Source: DASPWV01 sp046727855 (GTDB taxonomy: Bacteria; Acidobacteriota; Vicinamibacteria; Vicinamibacterales; UBA2999). From it: a DNA stretch of 12,473 nucleotides. Below, piece by piece: positions 7,093 to 12,473 of this stretch. The position numbers were made by a program, and so were the translations under genes. The stretch covers positions 1-12,473 of the forward strand of contig JBKPDL010000187.1 in the NCBI GenBank assembly GCA_046727855.1. The letters run 5' to 3'. How positions within the stretch are numbered: position 1 is the stretch's first letter; each line of letters starts with the position of its first letter. Under the pieces are notes generated by a model, which did no database searches, was not told the origin of the DNA, and saw nothing but the letters and a program-made list of their open reading frames with translations.

Positions 7093-7745
7093 CTACTCGA
7101 ACCGATCACGCGCGATCGCCGTGTTATCGATGAGCGCGATTTCGTCTCCAGCATTGTTCAAACTCATGGCTTGGTTGTTACGGCGAAACGTTCGCGATGC
7201 ACTAGCTGCAATCGACCCTGACAAATTCCAAGTTGCACCGCACCGATCCTGACAGCGTCCAACCAACGAGGGATACTGCTGCCGCACCCTTGTTCTCGAT
7301 TGTGACCTCCTCCAACAGATCGTCGTTGCCGGCAGGATTCGGCAGCAGGCTCTTGATCACGACACCGACCGAAACGGTCACCACCGGAGCAGCAGCGTTC
7401 TTGATTGCGAAGGGTCGTGTATTACTGCCGAAGGCGACTGTGTAGCTTATCGTAACGGGTCCACGGTGACCGCGACGGTCCCGTCTTCGTCTGGGGACTC
7501 AGGATCGGCGATCGAGGCATTGGACTCATTGCCACAGGGTGACGGGTGAAGGCACTTGTTGGTTTGAAAGACGACGGGCGGCGTCGGCGTCAACGCGTGA
7601 TAGGTGTCACCTGCCTCGGGTGCTTAAACCCCAGGTGGCTGCCATTGGAGATGACCACCACCGACGGTTGCAGATCGTTCATGAGCCCAGCGACGAGCTT
7701 GAATGCGAGCCGTGATGACTCGCCTTGTACAGATCGACGTCACGG
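7093..7745 (-). pseudogene. Decayed 3' part of a ComEC-like metallo-beta-lactamase protein with lamin-tail domain
   Basis: Read on the minus strand with four frame changes, one protein can be followed: DVDLYKASHHGSHSSSS, MNDLQPSVVVISNGSHLGF, YHALTPTPPVVFQTNKC, GTVAVTVDP, VTISYTVAFGSNTRPFAIK, SLLPNPAGNDDLLEEVTIEN, VSLVGWTL, CGATWNLSGSIAASASRTF, MSLNNAGDEIALIDN. The first part is the C-terminal region of a ComEC/Rec2-type metallo-hydrolase (the SHHGS histidine site and a VISNG strand); the second is a lamin-tail (LTD) beta-sandwich with its LLPNPAGND, GWTL and LNNAGDEI motifs. Frame breaks fall near 7681, 7604, 7458 and 7251. The N-terminal half with the first metal ligands (HxHxDH) is missing: the sequence upstream of about 7745 is an unrelated membrane protein. 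No single frame would make a working product. Flanking genes are intact, so gene decay is likelier than poor sequence. Confidence 0.65.
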
Positions 7746-8028
7746 GCGCTCGGACGAAGAGTATCGGGATGAACGGCACTGCGTACGCAAGAACCGTCAG
7801 AGCCCCGGTGATAGTCAATCCCTTCCATACGGAGCCGGCACGCAGCGCGCGGAAGGCGGCGAGGTACAAGCCGCCACCGATAATCTGCGCCTCGGCCACC
7901 CACGTATCGAGCAGCACGCGATTTGCGTCGGGCACACCGCGCGTGAGGTAGAAATGGATGACGCCGATCGAATGCCCGAGTCCGCCGAGCACCAAGATGA
8001 GGCCCAGGGCGCGAAGAAGCTGACTCAC
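7624..8028 (-). CDS. Small membrane protein, 3' end replaced by the metallo-hydrolase remnant
   Basis: Residues 1-95 look like a genuine integral membrane protein with three hydrophobic helices (about 6-26, 45-62 and 70-93) and a conserved-looking loop GVPDANRVLLDTWVAEAQ. From about residue 95 (FVRAPVTSICTRR) the composition changes: these codons are an out-of-frame reading of the metallo-hydrolase gene, whose own frame (DVDLYKASHHG) starts there. The gene has therefore lost its natural end and gained about 40 junk residues before the stop at 7624. Start is GTG 8028 with GAGAG seven bases upstream. Family not recognised with certainty; similar short membrane proteins of about 120 residues exist without known function. 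The junction near 7745 marks a deletion or recombination point. Confidence 0.55.
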   Translation of the reverse strand: MSQLLRALGLILVLGGLGHSIGVIHFYLTRGVPDANRVLLDTWVAEAQIIGGGLYLAAFRALRAGSVWKGLTITGALTVLAYAVPFIPILFVRAPVTSICTRRVITARIQARRWAHERSATVGGGHLQWQPPGV

Positions 8029-8040
8029 AACACGGCTCTC

Positions 8041-8595
8041 AAGCTTTCGTTTAACTTCCGATCGTGCGATCGTTCCGGGTTGATTCCACGGCGTCGGTTC
8101 AACTCCGGCGGTCTAACTGGTATTGGATGAGACCACGTCAACTCGTTCGCAGCCAACGGTCGCTCGGATTGCGGTCGATCCTAGCGTACAACCCAAACCG
8201 CCCGAATCGCTTCGCGTCCTGTCAGTTATCAGCACGGCCGCGGAACGGCAGTGAGTGCGGGGATTGCTGCAAAAGGCCCCGCAGGTGACGACACCAGGTA
8301 TTTGGCGCGAAGCGTGGTAAGGCTTTTCATTAGAGGAAATGTTTGCGCAAGGGCTATGTATGGCGCCACGGTTGGCTGCGAACCGCGTGGATGGTACGCG
8401 TCAAAACGGGGCCCGTACACTAGTCGGCCAAGCGACGGGGGTGGCGCGTAATTCATATCACTCTCCAGAAGTCGCGTAGTGCCGAGTGATCTGCGCGTTC
8501 AGGGTTGGTCGCCAGTGCGGCGTCGCTCGTTACGTATCCCGCTTGAAGCCATATCAGCACTCGGTCTTCATGTCGTCGCATCGACGGTTCGTGCT
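8041..8595. other. Stretch of about 550 bp without a convincing gene
   Basis: No recognisable domain, RNA gene or repeat is seen. The only ordered feature is on the minus strand: a 42-codon frame (ATG 8581 to TGA 8453-8455, beginning MRRHEDRVLIWLQAGYV) overlaps by ATGA a 75-codon frame (ATG 8456 to 8229), and the second start has GGAGAG about 5 bases upstream. Neither product resembles a known protein. They are recorded as possible but unproven small genes downstream of the antitoxin gene. Confidence 0.4.
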
Positions 8596-9009
8596 TCACC
8601 GCGGCGAAGCCCTCCGTCTCGTTGAACCGGCGGTCCGACTGCTCGGTCGGCGAGTGCGCCGTCGCGCGACAGGCTTCGCTTCGCGATGTTCCTTGGATTC
8701 GATGCCGGCGAGCTCGGTCACCGCGACGGCAGGCCGATCCGGAAACCGGGCGACCAACTGCAAGTCGCCACCCATCGCGGCGACGTAGTTGCGGAGCGTC
8801 GAGATCAGCAGATCGCTGCGCTGCTCAAGTCGCGAGACACCGTCCTGCCCGATGTTGAGGGCCTTGCCGACGCGAGCCTGTGTCAGGCGATGGGCTCGGC
8901 GCAGATACCTCAGCGACATCTCTTCAGCAACGAGCTCCGCTGCCCGTGCCTCAATCCTCAGCCGTCGAGTTTCGCTCATTTCCGACGTCTTGTCGTTCAG
9001 GGTCTTCAT
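8596..9009 (-). CDS. XRE/HigA-like antitoxin
   Basis: A 137-residue helix-turn-helix protein. A helical N-terminus (RRLRIEARAAELVAEEMSL) is followed by the XRE-type HTH at about 36-75 (LTQARVGKALNIGQDGVSRLEQRSDL) and the typical end STLRNYVAAMGGDLQLVARFPDRP seen in antitoxins paired with RelE/HigB toxins. The last 30 residues are Arg-rich and low in complexity, longer than I would expect. Its ATG (9009-9007) overlaps the toxin's TGA (9008-9006) as ATGA, the toxin-first order of HigBA-type modules. It would bind and neutralise the toxin and repress the shared promoter. Since the toxin gene is frameshifted, this may be an orphan antitoxin, or an anti-addiction factor against related modules. 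Confidence 0.8.
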   Translation of the reverse strand: MKTLNDKTSEMSETRRLRIEARAAELVAEEMSLRYLRRAHRLTQARVGKALNIGQDGVSRLEQRSDLLISTLRNYVAAMGGDLQLVARFPDRPAVAVTELAGIESKEHREAKPVARRRTRRPSSRTAGSTRRRASPR

Positions 9010-9370
9010 CGCTTCTTTTCCTTCTTCAACTTCTCCAGATACGCGTCGAATCGCCTGTCCGCTGTTCGTATTAGCTGGCGGTAAAACTGTCTCTGGCTGC
9101 CGCGGGATTTGTCACCTACAACCAGCAGGACTGCCCGACGACTCGTGTCGATGCGAACGCGACGCGCCAAGCGCCGCTGTCAGCATCGAATCGCAGCTCT
9201 TTCATGTTCGCGTGCCGCGAACCCTTCAATGTGTCGACGCGTGGTCGACCGAGCGTCGGCCCGAACTCTTCCAAGAGTTGTGCGTGTGCGAGCAACTCAT
9301 CCTGCACCGCTTCCGACAGCCCTTTGAACTCGCCGTCGAAGGCAGGGTGAAAGAGGACGCTCCAGCTCAC
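9006..9370 (-). pseudogene. RelE/HigB-like toxin gene, frameshifted
   Basis: From GTG 9370 the frame reads MSWSVLFHPAFDGEF, then GLSEAVQDELLAHAQLLEEF, GRPRVDTLKGSRHANMKELR and WRVAFA: the Gp49/RelE-like toxin family (mRNA interferase fold). At about 9150 one base is missing. The original frame ends after STRVVGQSCWL at a stop near 9116, while the next frame continues the family sequence exactly (DTSRRAVLLVVGDKSRG, FYRQLIRTADRRFDAYL, EKLKKEKKR) to TGA 9006-9008, overlapping the antitoxin ATG. The restored protein would be about 121 residues, normal for the family. The conserved Lys/Arg-rich core is split from the last strands and C-terminal helix, so the toxin is probably inactive unless the base loss is a sequencing or assembly error. 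Confidence 0.82.
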
Positions 9371-9376
9371 TTCAGT

Positions 9377-9405
9377 ATCATGCAGTGCAGGGCATATGCT
9401 GTCAG
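9377..9405 (-). promoter_or_regulatory. Putative toxin-antitoxin promoter/operator
   Basis: On the minus strand CTGACA (9405-9400; 5 of 6 to the -35 consensus), a 17-bp spacer and CATGAT (9382-9377; 4 of 6 to -10) precede the toxin gene. The spacer holds two palindromes, GCATATGC and TGCAGTGCA, and GTATC/GATAC arms (9375-9379, 9405-9409) enclose it: the layout of a TA operator bound by its antitoxin. The -10 is only 6 bases from GTG 9370, so transcripts would be nearly leaderless if both calls are right. Confidence 0.4.
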
Positions 9406-9514
9406 ATACATGTCCGTGGGCTTCGTTATTCTGCGCGGTCGCGAGGTGTTTCCCGGCGGCACAAGCAGCAAGGCGAATCCTTCGGATGGATAGCGGGCCG
9501 GTCATTGGGGGCAA

Positions 9515-9997
9515 TTAGTCGGCCACCGAACGCACGCGTGTCCCACGCGCTATCCCGTGGGCGCGCGCCGCGCCGGCAGCCACCTCGAGCACCGCAATCG
9601 AATCGCTCGTTCCGTCTGGCTCGTACAATTGACATGGGCTGGTGCTGCAGGGCGGCACGTTTTCAAGAATCGCGAGAACGTGACCGTCGGCGTCGAGCCA
9701 GACCAGGTCCAGAGGGAACTGCATGTCCGCCATCCATATCGGATGGCGATCGGGTGTTGCCCACTTCAACAGAAGACCGTCAGCAGCCGTGAGCGCGTCA
9801 CGCCGGGACAGCCCGACGGAGCGTGCTGCTGGCGTATCAGCGACTTCCACGCGGATTACCGCCTTGGGCGTTTGGAGTGCCATCGAGGGCAGCGGACGAC
9901 TGTCGAAACGCATCCAGATGACTGCTGCGATCAAAGGCAGAGCGATGCCCGCGCCGGTGACCGCACGGCGCAACCCTCCATCATCTCGCTGCTTCAT
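9515..9997 (-). CDS. DUF192-family protein with N-terminal membrane anchor
   Basis: A 160-residue protein. A hydrophobic segment (about 12-30) after a basic N-terminus is a signal anchor or signal peptide without a clear cleavage site, so the product is membrane-anchored facing the periplasm or exported. Residues 45-157 are DUF192: RVEVADTPAARSVGLSRRD, GLLLKW, PIWMADMQFPLDLVWLDADG, VPPCSTSPCQLYEPDG with its two Cys (117, 122), and the LEVAAGAARAHGIARGTRV end. The family is a small beta-barrel of unknown function. ATG 9997 is chosen because GGAG (10005-10008 on the minus strand) is well placed for it; ATG 10009 would add four residues. It is 80 bp after the SpoVG-like gene on the same strand and may share its transcript. 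The family's usual GLM and WMKN motifs are altered here. Confidence 0.82.
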   Translation of the reverse strand: MKQRDDGGLRRAVTGAGIALPLIAAVIWMRFDSRPLPSMALQTPKAVIRVEVADTPAARSVGLSRRDALTAADGLLLKWATPDRHPIWMADMQFPLDLVWLDADGHVLAILENVPPCSTSPCQLYEPDGTSDSIAVLEVAAGAARAHGIARGTRVRSVAD

Positions 9998-10076
9998 CGT
10001 CCACTCCATGATGCACGACCTTTCTCGGCGCGAATCCGTCGCGGCGGGGCGCCGAGCGGCGCCCCGCCGCTGATAG

Positions 10077-10409
10077 CTACGGCTGCGCGGGAGGCGCTGC
10101 CTCGTACTCGGCGTATGCCTCGAGAACGACATCGCGGATCCGCTCCTGCGCCGTGACGTCCGCGATTGGCCGCAGCAGTGCGAAGCTCCGTCGCTCGCCG
10201 TTGACCGAGTACTGGCGGGCGGGAAATGTCAGGTTCCGTCCGGACCCGCTGCGGCGCTCCCAGATCGCGAACCCGATCAACTTGAGACCTGCGAGCGGAC
10301 CGTTGCCGAAGTGCAGTTCCGCGTCGGCGAGCTTTCCCGGCGGGTTGCCCTTGTCGTTGACAACGATCTTGACGGTCATGCTCGCGGGGGTAGTGTGAGT
10401 GTTCGCCAT
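10077..10409 (-). CDS. SpoVG-like small conserved protein
   Basis: A 110-residue cytoplasmic protein. Core MTVKIVVNDKGNPPGKLADA, GLKLIGFAIWERRSG, NLTFPARQYSVNGERRSF, then a helix IRDVVLEAYAEYE. The order (strand, 'GKL.A...' strand, 'G...IGF.IW' strand, 'PAR.....RR' strand, PI.D and a C-terminal helix ending AYAEYE) resembles SpoVG, a small nucleic-acid-binding family, and near-identical conserved hypotheticals are familiar to me from mobile or accessory DNA of proteobacteria. A good SD (GGGAGGA) lies about 8 bases before ATG 10409. A perfect hairpin sits immediately upstream of that SD. Function unproven; nucleic-acid binding and regulation would be the inference. The SpoVG link is by pattern only. 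Confidence 0.72.
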   Translation of the reverse strand: MANTHTTPASMTVKIVVNDKGNPPGKLADAELHFGNGPLAGLKLIGFAIWERRSGSGRNLTFPARQYSVNGERRSFALLRPIADVTAQERIRDVVLEAYAEYEAAPPAQP

Positions 10410-10424
10410 TGTCTAATCCTCCCT

Positions 10425-10446
10425 GGAACCGTGATGTGGCGGTTCC
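10425..10446 (-). promoter_or_regulatory. Perfect 7-bp hairpin upstream of the SpoVG-like gene's SD
   Basis: GGAACCG (10425-10431) and CGGTTCC (10440-10446) enclose an 8-base loop. In the minus-strand mRNA the hairpin ends just before the SD and 15 bases before the ATG. It could be an operator dyad or a 5'-UTR element controlling translation, possibly by the product itself. Confidence 0.45.
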
Positions 10447-10847
10447 TTCACCCGAGATGAGGAACTCCACGAGCGCGTCCAGCGGAGGGTGCGAGGGCGG
10501 CTCGGCGTGCCGAAGCGGCGGACCCGTGGCGCGGGCGTGACAGGCTGCACTGGGCCTGGCGCGAGCCGAGGCGTCCCGTGCCGGTCCGCCGCTGATCGCT
10601 CCGCGACGGCGCGGCGAGCCAACCGAGTGTCAGGCGAACACCGCGACCACCAGCCGCGCTGACTGGAAGGGTGCAGTCGCACATTCGGCACCCGGCTCGC
10701 GAACAACCGCACGGGTGCGGCCCGCGGTGGCGACCGCGCCGGTAACCGCGACTACGGTGCGAGCGCGCGCTGCATGCCCGGATCTCGTGACGTTGAACGC
10801 TGGGAGGCCGTTTGATACAAGGATGCGATCCGACGAGAGGAGTGCGA
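10447..10847. other. Very GC-rich 400-bp gap, no gene recognised
   Basis: Long open frames exist on both strands only because stops are rare at this GC content; their products are Arg/Ala/Ser-rich and match nothing. No recombinase sequence upstream of the 91-aa gene could be found here. I see no clear promoter or RNA gene. Confidence 0.4.
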
Positions 10848-11123
10848 ATGGCGAGGACGAGGCGACTGGATGGCGAGCGGCTCCGCGAGTTGGCGCGCAT
10901 CGGTGCCGAGGTAATCCTCCGGCGCCTGCGCGCCGAGATTGTCGCGATCGAGCGCGCCTTCCCGGAGCTGAAGCTTCCGACCCGGCGCCGGCAGGTGCGG
11001 CGCGCGTTCCGCCAGGCGTCGGCGAAAACGCGCACCATGTCAGCCGAGGCACGGCGGGCGGTCTCCGAGGGGATGAAGCGCTACTGGGCGGAACGGCGCA
11101 AGGCCCGGGCGAAGGTCAAGTAG
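10848..11123 (+). CDS. Basic 91-aa protein with C-terminal SAEAR..V..GMK.YWAERR motif
   Basis: The product is 91 residues, almost one third Arg+Lys, and predicted to be helical: LDGERLRELARIGAEVILRR, an amphipathic stretch with IVAIERAFPEL, then RRRQVRRAFRQA and a conserved-looking end MSAEARRAVSEGMKRYWAERRKAR. The end resembles the 'MSAAARKxIsxaqkkRWAxxr' tail common in small proteins of Acidobacteriota and Planctomycetota and in some H-NS/histone-like and phage-related proteins; nucleic-acid binding is a reasonable inference but unproven. ATG 10848 is chosen because GAGAGGAG (10834-10841) precedes it by 6 bases; the frame extends to 10812 without such a site. The stop TAG 11121-11123 falls exactly where the recombinase remnant begins in another frame. 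Confidence 0.65.
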   Translation: MARTRRLDGERLRELARIGAEVILRRLRAEIVAIERAFPELKLPTRRRQVRRAFRQASAKTRTMSAEARRAVSEGMKRYWAERRKARAKVK

Positions 11124-11314
11124 TCGAGGTGAATGTGATTCGTGCGTGGCTCGGACACGTGAGTCTCGACACGACGAACCGATATGCCGAGATTACGGTC
11201 CGGATGAAAGAAGCGGCCATGAAACTCTGTGAGGCACCCGCGCTGGATGCCGGGGCACGGAAGCCCATTTGGCGAAGCGATTCGGCGCTGCTGGCATGGC
11301 TCGCGTCGTTGTGA
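11117..11314 (+). pseudogene. C-terminal remnant of a tyrosine recombinase/integrase
   Basis: One frame to TGA 11312-11314 reads VVEVNVIRAWLGHVSLDTTN, then RYAEITVRMKEAAMKLCE and a WRSDSALLAWLASL end. This is the last part of the catalytic domain of a phage-type tyrosine recombinase: LGH carries the conserved second His and DTTNRY the nucleophilic Tyr; the WR.D.AL..WL tail is typical of one integrase group in which genes often occur in sets of two or three. The rest of the protein (arm-binding and core-binding domains, the two catalytic Arg) is absent upstream, where the unrelated 91-aa gene lies. The remnant has no start codon or SD of its own. It marks a past integration, deletion or element end. 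Which strand-exchange site it used cannot be seen. Confidence 0.82.
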
Positions 11315-11371
11315 GGACTTGGTCAGTCGATGGTGGGGCTCCATTAGTGATGGGCTGCGCCGGACCGTGAC

Positions 11372-11388
11372 AAGGCCGGCGCGGCCTT
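11372..11388. terminator. Perfect 7-bp hairpin between convergent genes
   Basis: AAGGCCG-GCG-CGGCCTT lies between the integrase remnant (+) and the secreted-protein gene (-). The A/T ends would give a short TT after the stem on both strands. A bidirectional terminator is plausible; a recombination-site dyad is the alternative. Confidence 0.45.
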
Positions 11389-11422
11389 CATCGTCTGCAA
11401 GTCTGCAGCGTTCTCAAGCGCT

Positions 11423-12205
11423 CTACGGCATGCGGCGAAAACTCTCGGACGCATTCAGACCATTCCACCTTCCCACAAGCGTCGACCCATCTGCGGAAAG
11501 CGTTCCCTGGAATCTGTATCGCTGACCAGCAGCACCTGTCGTGTCAAGCGTGATCGTTCGCTGTTCAAGGGACACGAGTTGGAGCAACTCTCCGTGACGT
11601 TGATCGATGAGCGCGATGACGCGGTCCATCCAAACAGTGAGCGTCCCATCAGACGACTGGTCAACGTGGAGGCGGGTTTGCGCTTTCGTTACGCCCGAGG
11701 CGTCCCGTGCCCCCTCCCAGTCCCCCTTTAAGGGGTTGGGCGCGGCGTCCAAAGGAGGATGAGGGCGCTCGAGCACGACGTCGCGCGGCTGGCCTTCGTG
11801 GTACCAGGTGCCGTTCCAACGGTGCCTCTCCGCGTGAAACGTGAGATCCAGAGCAGGGCCATTGCGAATGCTGCGAATGTGAAGATGCTGACCATCGAAC
11901 ACCGATGCGGCGTCCGCTGGTCCCGATGATGTCGCCGAGTACCATCCCCAAGTCTCGTGGCCGCCCTGACGATGGTACACGCGTATATTGACCGCTTGAC
12001 TGGTGACGATCGGCTGGTCCGTCGTCCCTTGGGCATGTGTGCCTATGGACAGAAAAATGCCATCGATACCGGAGGGACCAGCGAGCTCCCAGGGACCCGC
12101 CAATAGTTCCGGATGGGAAATCGGTCGTTGGCCGTACGCGGCGCTGAGAAAAGAGCCACAGAAAACCCCGGCCAAGACCAATGTCCGTAGATGCTGGTCC
12201 TTCAT
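11423..12205 (-). CDS. Secreted two-domain beta-rich protein of unknown function
   Basis: A 260-residue protein with a signal peptide (1-25; basic start, hydrophobic core LVLAGVFCGSFLSAA, cleavage likely after AYG). The mature part holds two beta-rich modules. The first (about 33-150) begins LLAGPWELAG and ends RWNGTWYHEGQPRDVVLERP; the second (about 155-258) begins PLKGDWEGARD and ends GTLSADGSTLVGRWNGLNAS. Both share a W.G/G.W strand pattern and end in a strand plus Arg, like the lipocalin-like barrel found before beta-lactamase-type serine hydrolase domains ('GxWxG.L..., LsaDG..L.G.W.Q'). Here no hydrolase domain follows. Probably periplasmic or extracellular. No strong SD before ATG 12205. 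Transcribed alone, convergent with the integrase remnant. Confidence 0.75.
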   Translation of the reverse strand: MKDQHLRTLVLAGVFCGSFLSAAYGQRPISHPELLAGPWELAGPSGIDGIFLSIGTHAQGTTDQPIVTSQAVNIRVYHRQGGHETWGWYSATSSGPADAASVFDGQHLHIRSIRNGPALDLTFHAERHRWNGTWYHEGQPRDVVLERPHPPLDAAPNPLKGDWEGARDASGVTKAQTRLHVDQSSDGTLTVWMDRVIALIDQRHGELLQLVSLEQRTITLDTTGAAGQRYRFQGTLSADGSTLVGRWNGLNASESFRRMP

Positions 12206-12473
12206 GAGAAACGAGGACGCCCGGTGACGTGACGCTCAGCGCGCACCCTATAAGACAATTAGACACGGAAACCACGCCGCTAGCCGACGGAACGTGTGCA
12301 CGAACAGAGATCGCCGAAGAAGCTTGGTATGTGCGCACCGTCAGCTGGGCCGCGAACGCCGACCTCCGCCGATCGACGATCATTAGGCGATGCTGACTGG
12401 GGTGCTGCCACGGACAACCATCTATCGGTGACCAGGACTGCCGGCGATACTTGCACCGGCACTCGTCGTTATG
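12206..12473. other. Right-edge intergenic DNA, no gene recognised
   Basis: No known domain is seen in any frame. A TATAGG at about 12246-12251 on the minus strand could be part of the promoter of the secreted-protein gene, but no -35 stands out. Confidence 0.35.

Noticed and set aside
7205..7256. Imperfect repeats (TGTCAGGATCG / TGTCAGGGTCG) that look like the end of an IS21-like element
   Set aside because: Read in the next frame they encode the middle of the lamin-tail domain (CGATWNLSGSIAAS), so they are coding sequence after a frameshift, not an insertion-sequence end.
6653..8117. Integron-like core sites (GCCTAAC at 6655, GTTTAAC near 8048, GTTCAAC and GTCTAAC up to 8117)
   Set aside because: No matching GTTRRRY partner lies at attC distance from any of them and no stem-loop of attC shape is seen.
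10448..11038. 196-codon minus-strand frame and a long plus-strand frame running into the integrase tail from 10715
   Set aside because: Both are low-complexity Arg/Ser/Ala readings of very GC-rich DNA; only the plus-strand part after about 11117 shows homology.
12280..12462. 60-codon minus-strand frame at the right edge
   Set aside because: No recognisable similarity, no SD and no hydrophobic or repeat pattern; cannot be supported as a gene.
1..12473. CRISPR arrays, tRNA or rRNA genes, phage structural genes
   Set aside because: I looked for regular direct repeats, cloverleaf patterns and conserved rRNA blocks and found none.

Overview
The window is GC-rich bacterial DNA with a loose accessory-type layout: short operons on both strands, several broken genes and one recombinase remnant. 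The gene content (DUF1579-type secreted proteins, a GAF-PP2C phosphatase, a ComEC-like metallo-hydrolase with a lamin-tail domain, a MocR regulator, small Arg-rich proteins) would suit a soil Acidobacteriota-like genome or a GC-rich proteobacterium. No rRNA, tRNA or housekeeping marker is present, so the phylum is a guess.

Layout. At 2-808 are two pieces of DUF1579-like secreted proteins: the tail of one cut by the window edge, then one that loses its 3' half. At 933-2907 are an AraC-type regulator, a 51-aa double-cysteine-pair microprotein and an alpha/beta hydrolase with an Asp nucleophile. The last two are tightly coupled and the three may form one unit. A MocR regulator (2966-4435, minus) converges on the hydrolase and diverges from a GAF-PP2C (RsbU/SpoIIE-like) phosphatase (4537-5805). 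The phosphatase overlaps a SAM methyltransferase (5802-6617) by ATGA. The MocR/phosphatase gap carries a repeated CTGGA motif and a palindrome that could be an operator.

From about 6700 to 10450 everything credible is on the minus strand. In the order the sequence is written these are: a VOC protein; the decayed 3' part of a metallo-beta-lactamase/lamin-tail protein with four frame changes; a small membrane-protein gene truncated into it; about 550 bp without a convincing gene; a HigA-like antitoxin overlapping a frameshifted RelE/HigB-like toxin; a DUF192 protein; and a SpoVG-like small protein with a hairpin just upstream of its ribosome binding site.

At 10848-11314 a basic 91-aa gene (plus) abuts the last ~65 codons of a tyrosine recombinase, which points to past integration or excision. 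A perfect hairpin separates this from a convergent secreted two-domain protein (11423-12205, minus).

The strongest observations are the AraC/CxxC-CxxC/hydrolase set, whose hydrolase has lost the expected catalytic His; the phosphatase-methyltransferase pair facing a MocR gene; and the cluster of decay (MBL-LTD, toxin, integrase) in the middle and right of the window. I see no CRISPR array and no clear complete novel defence system.
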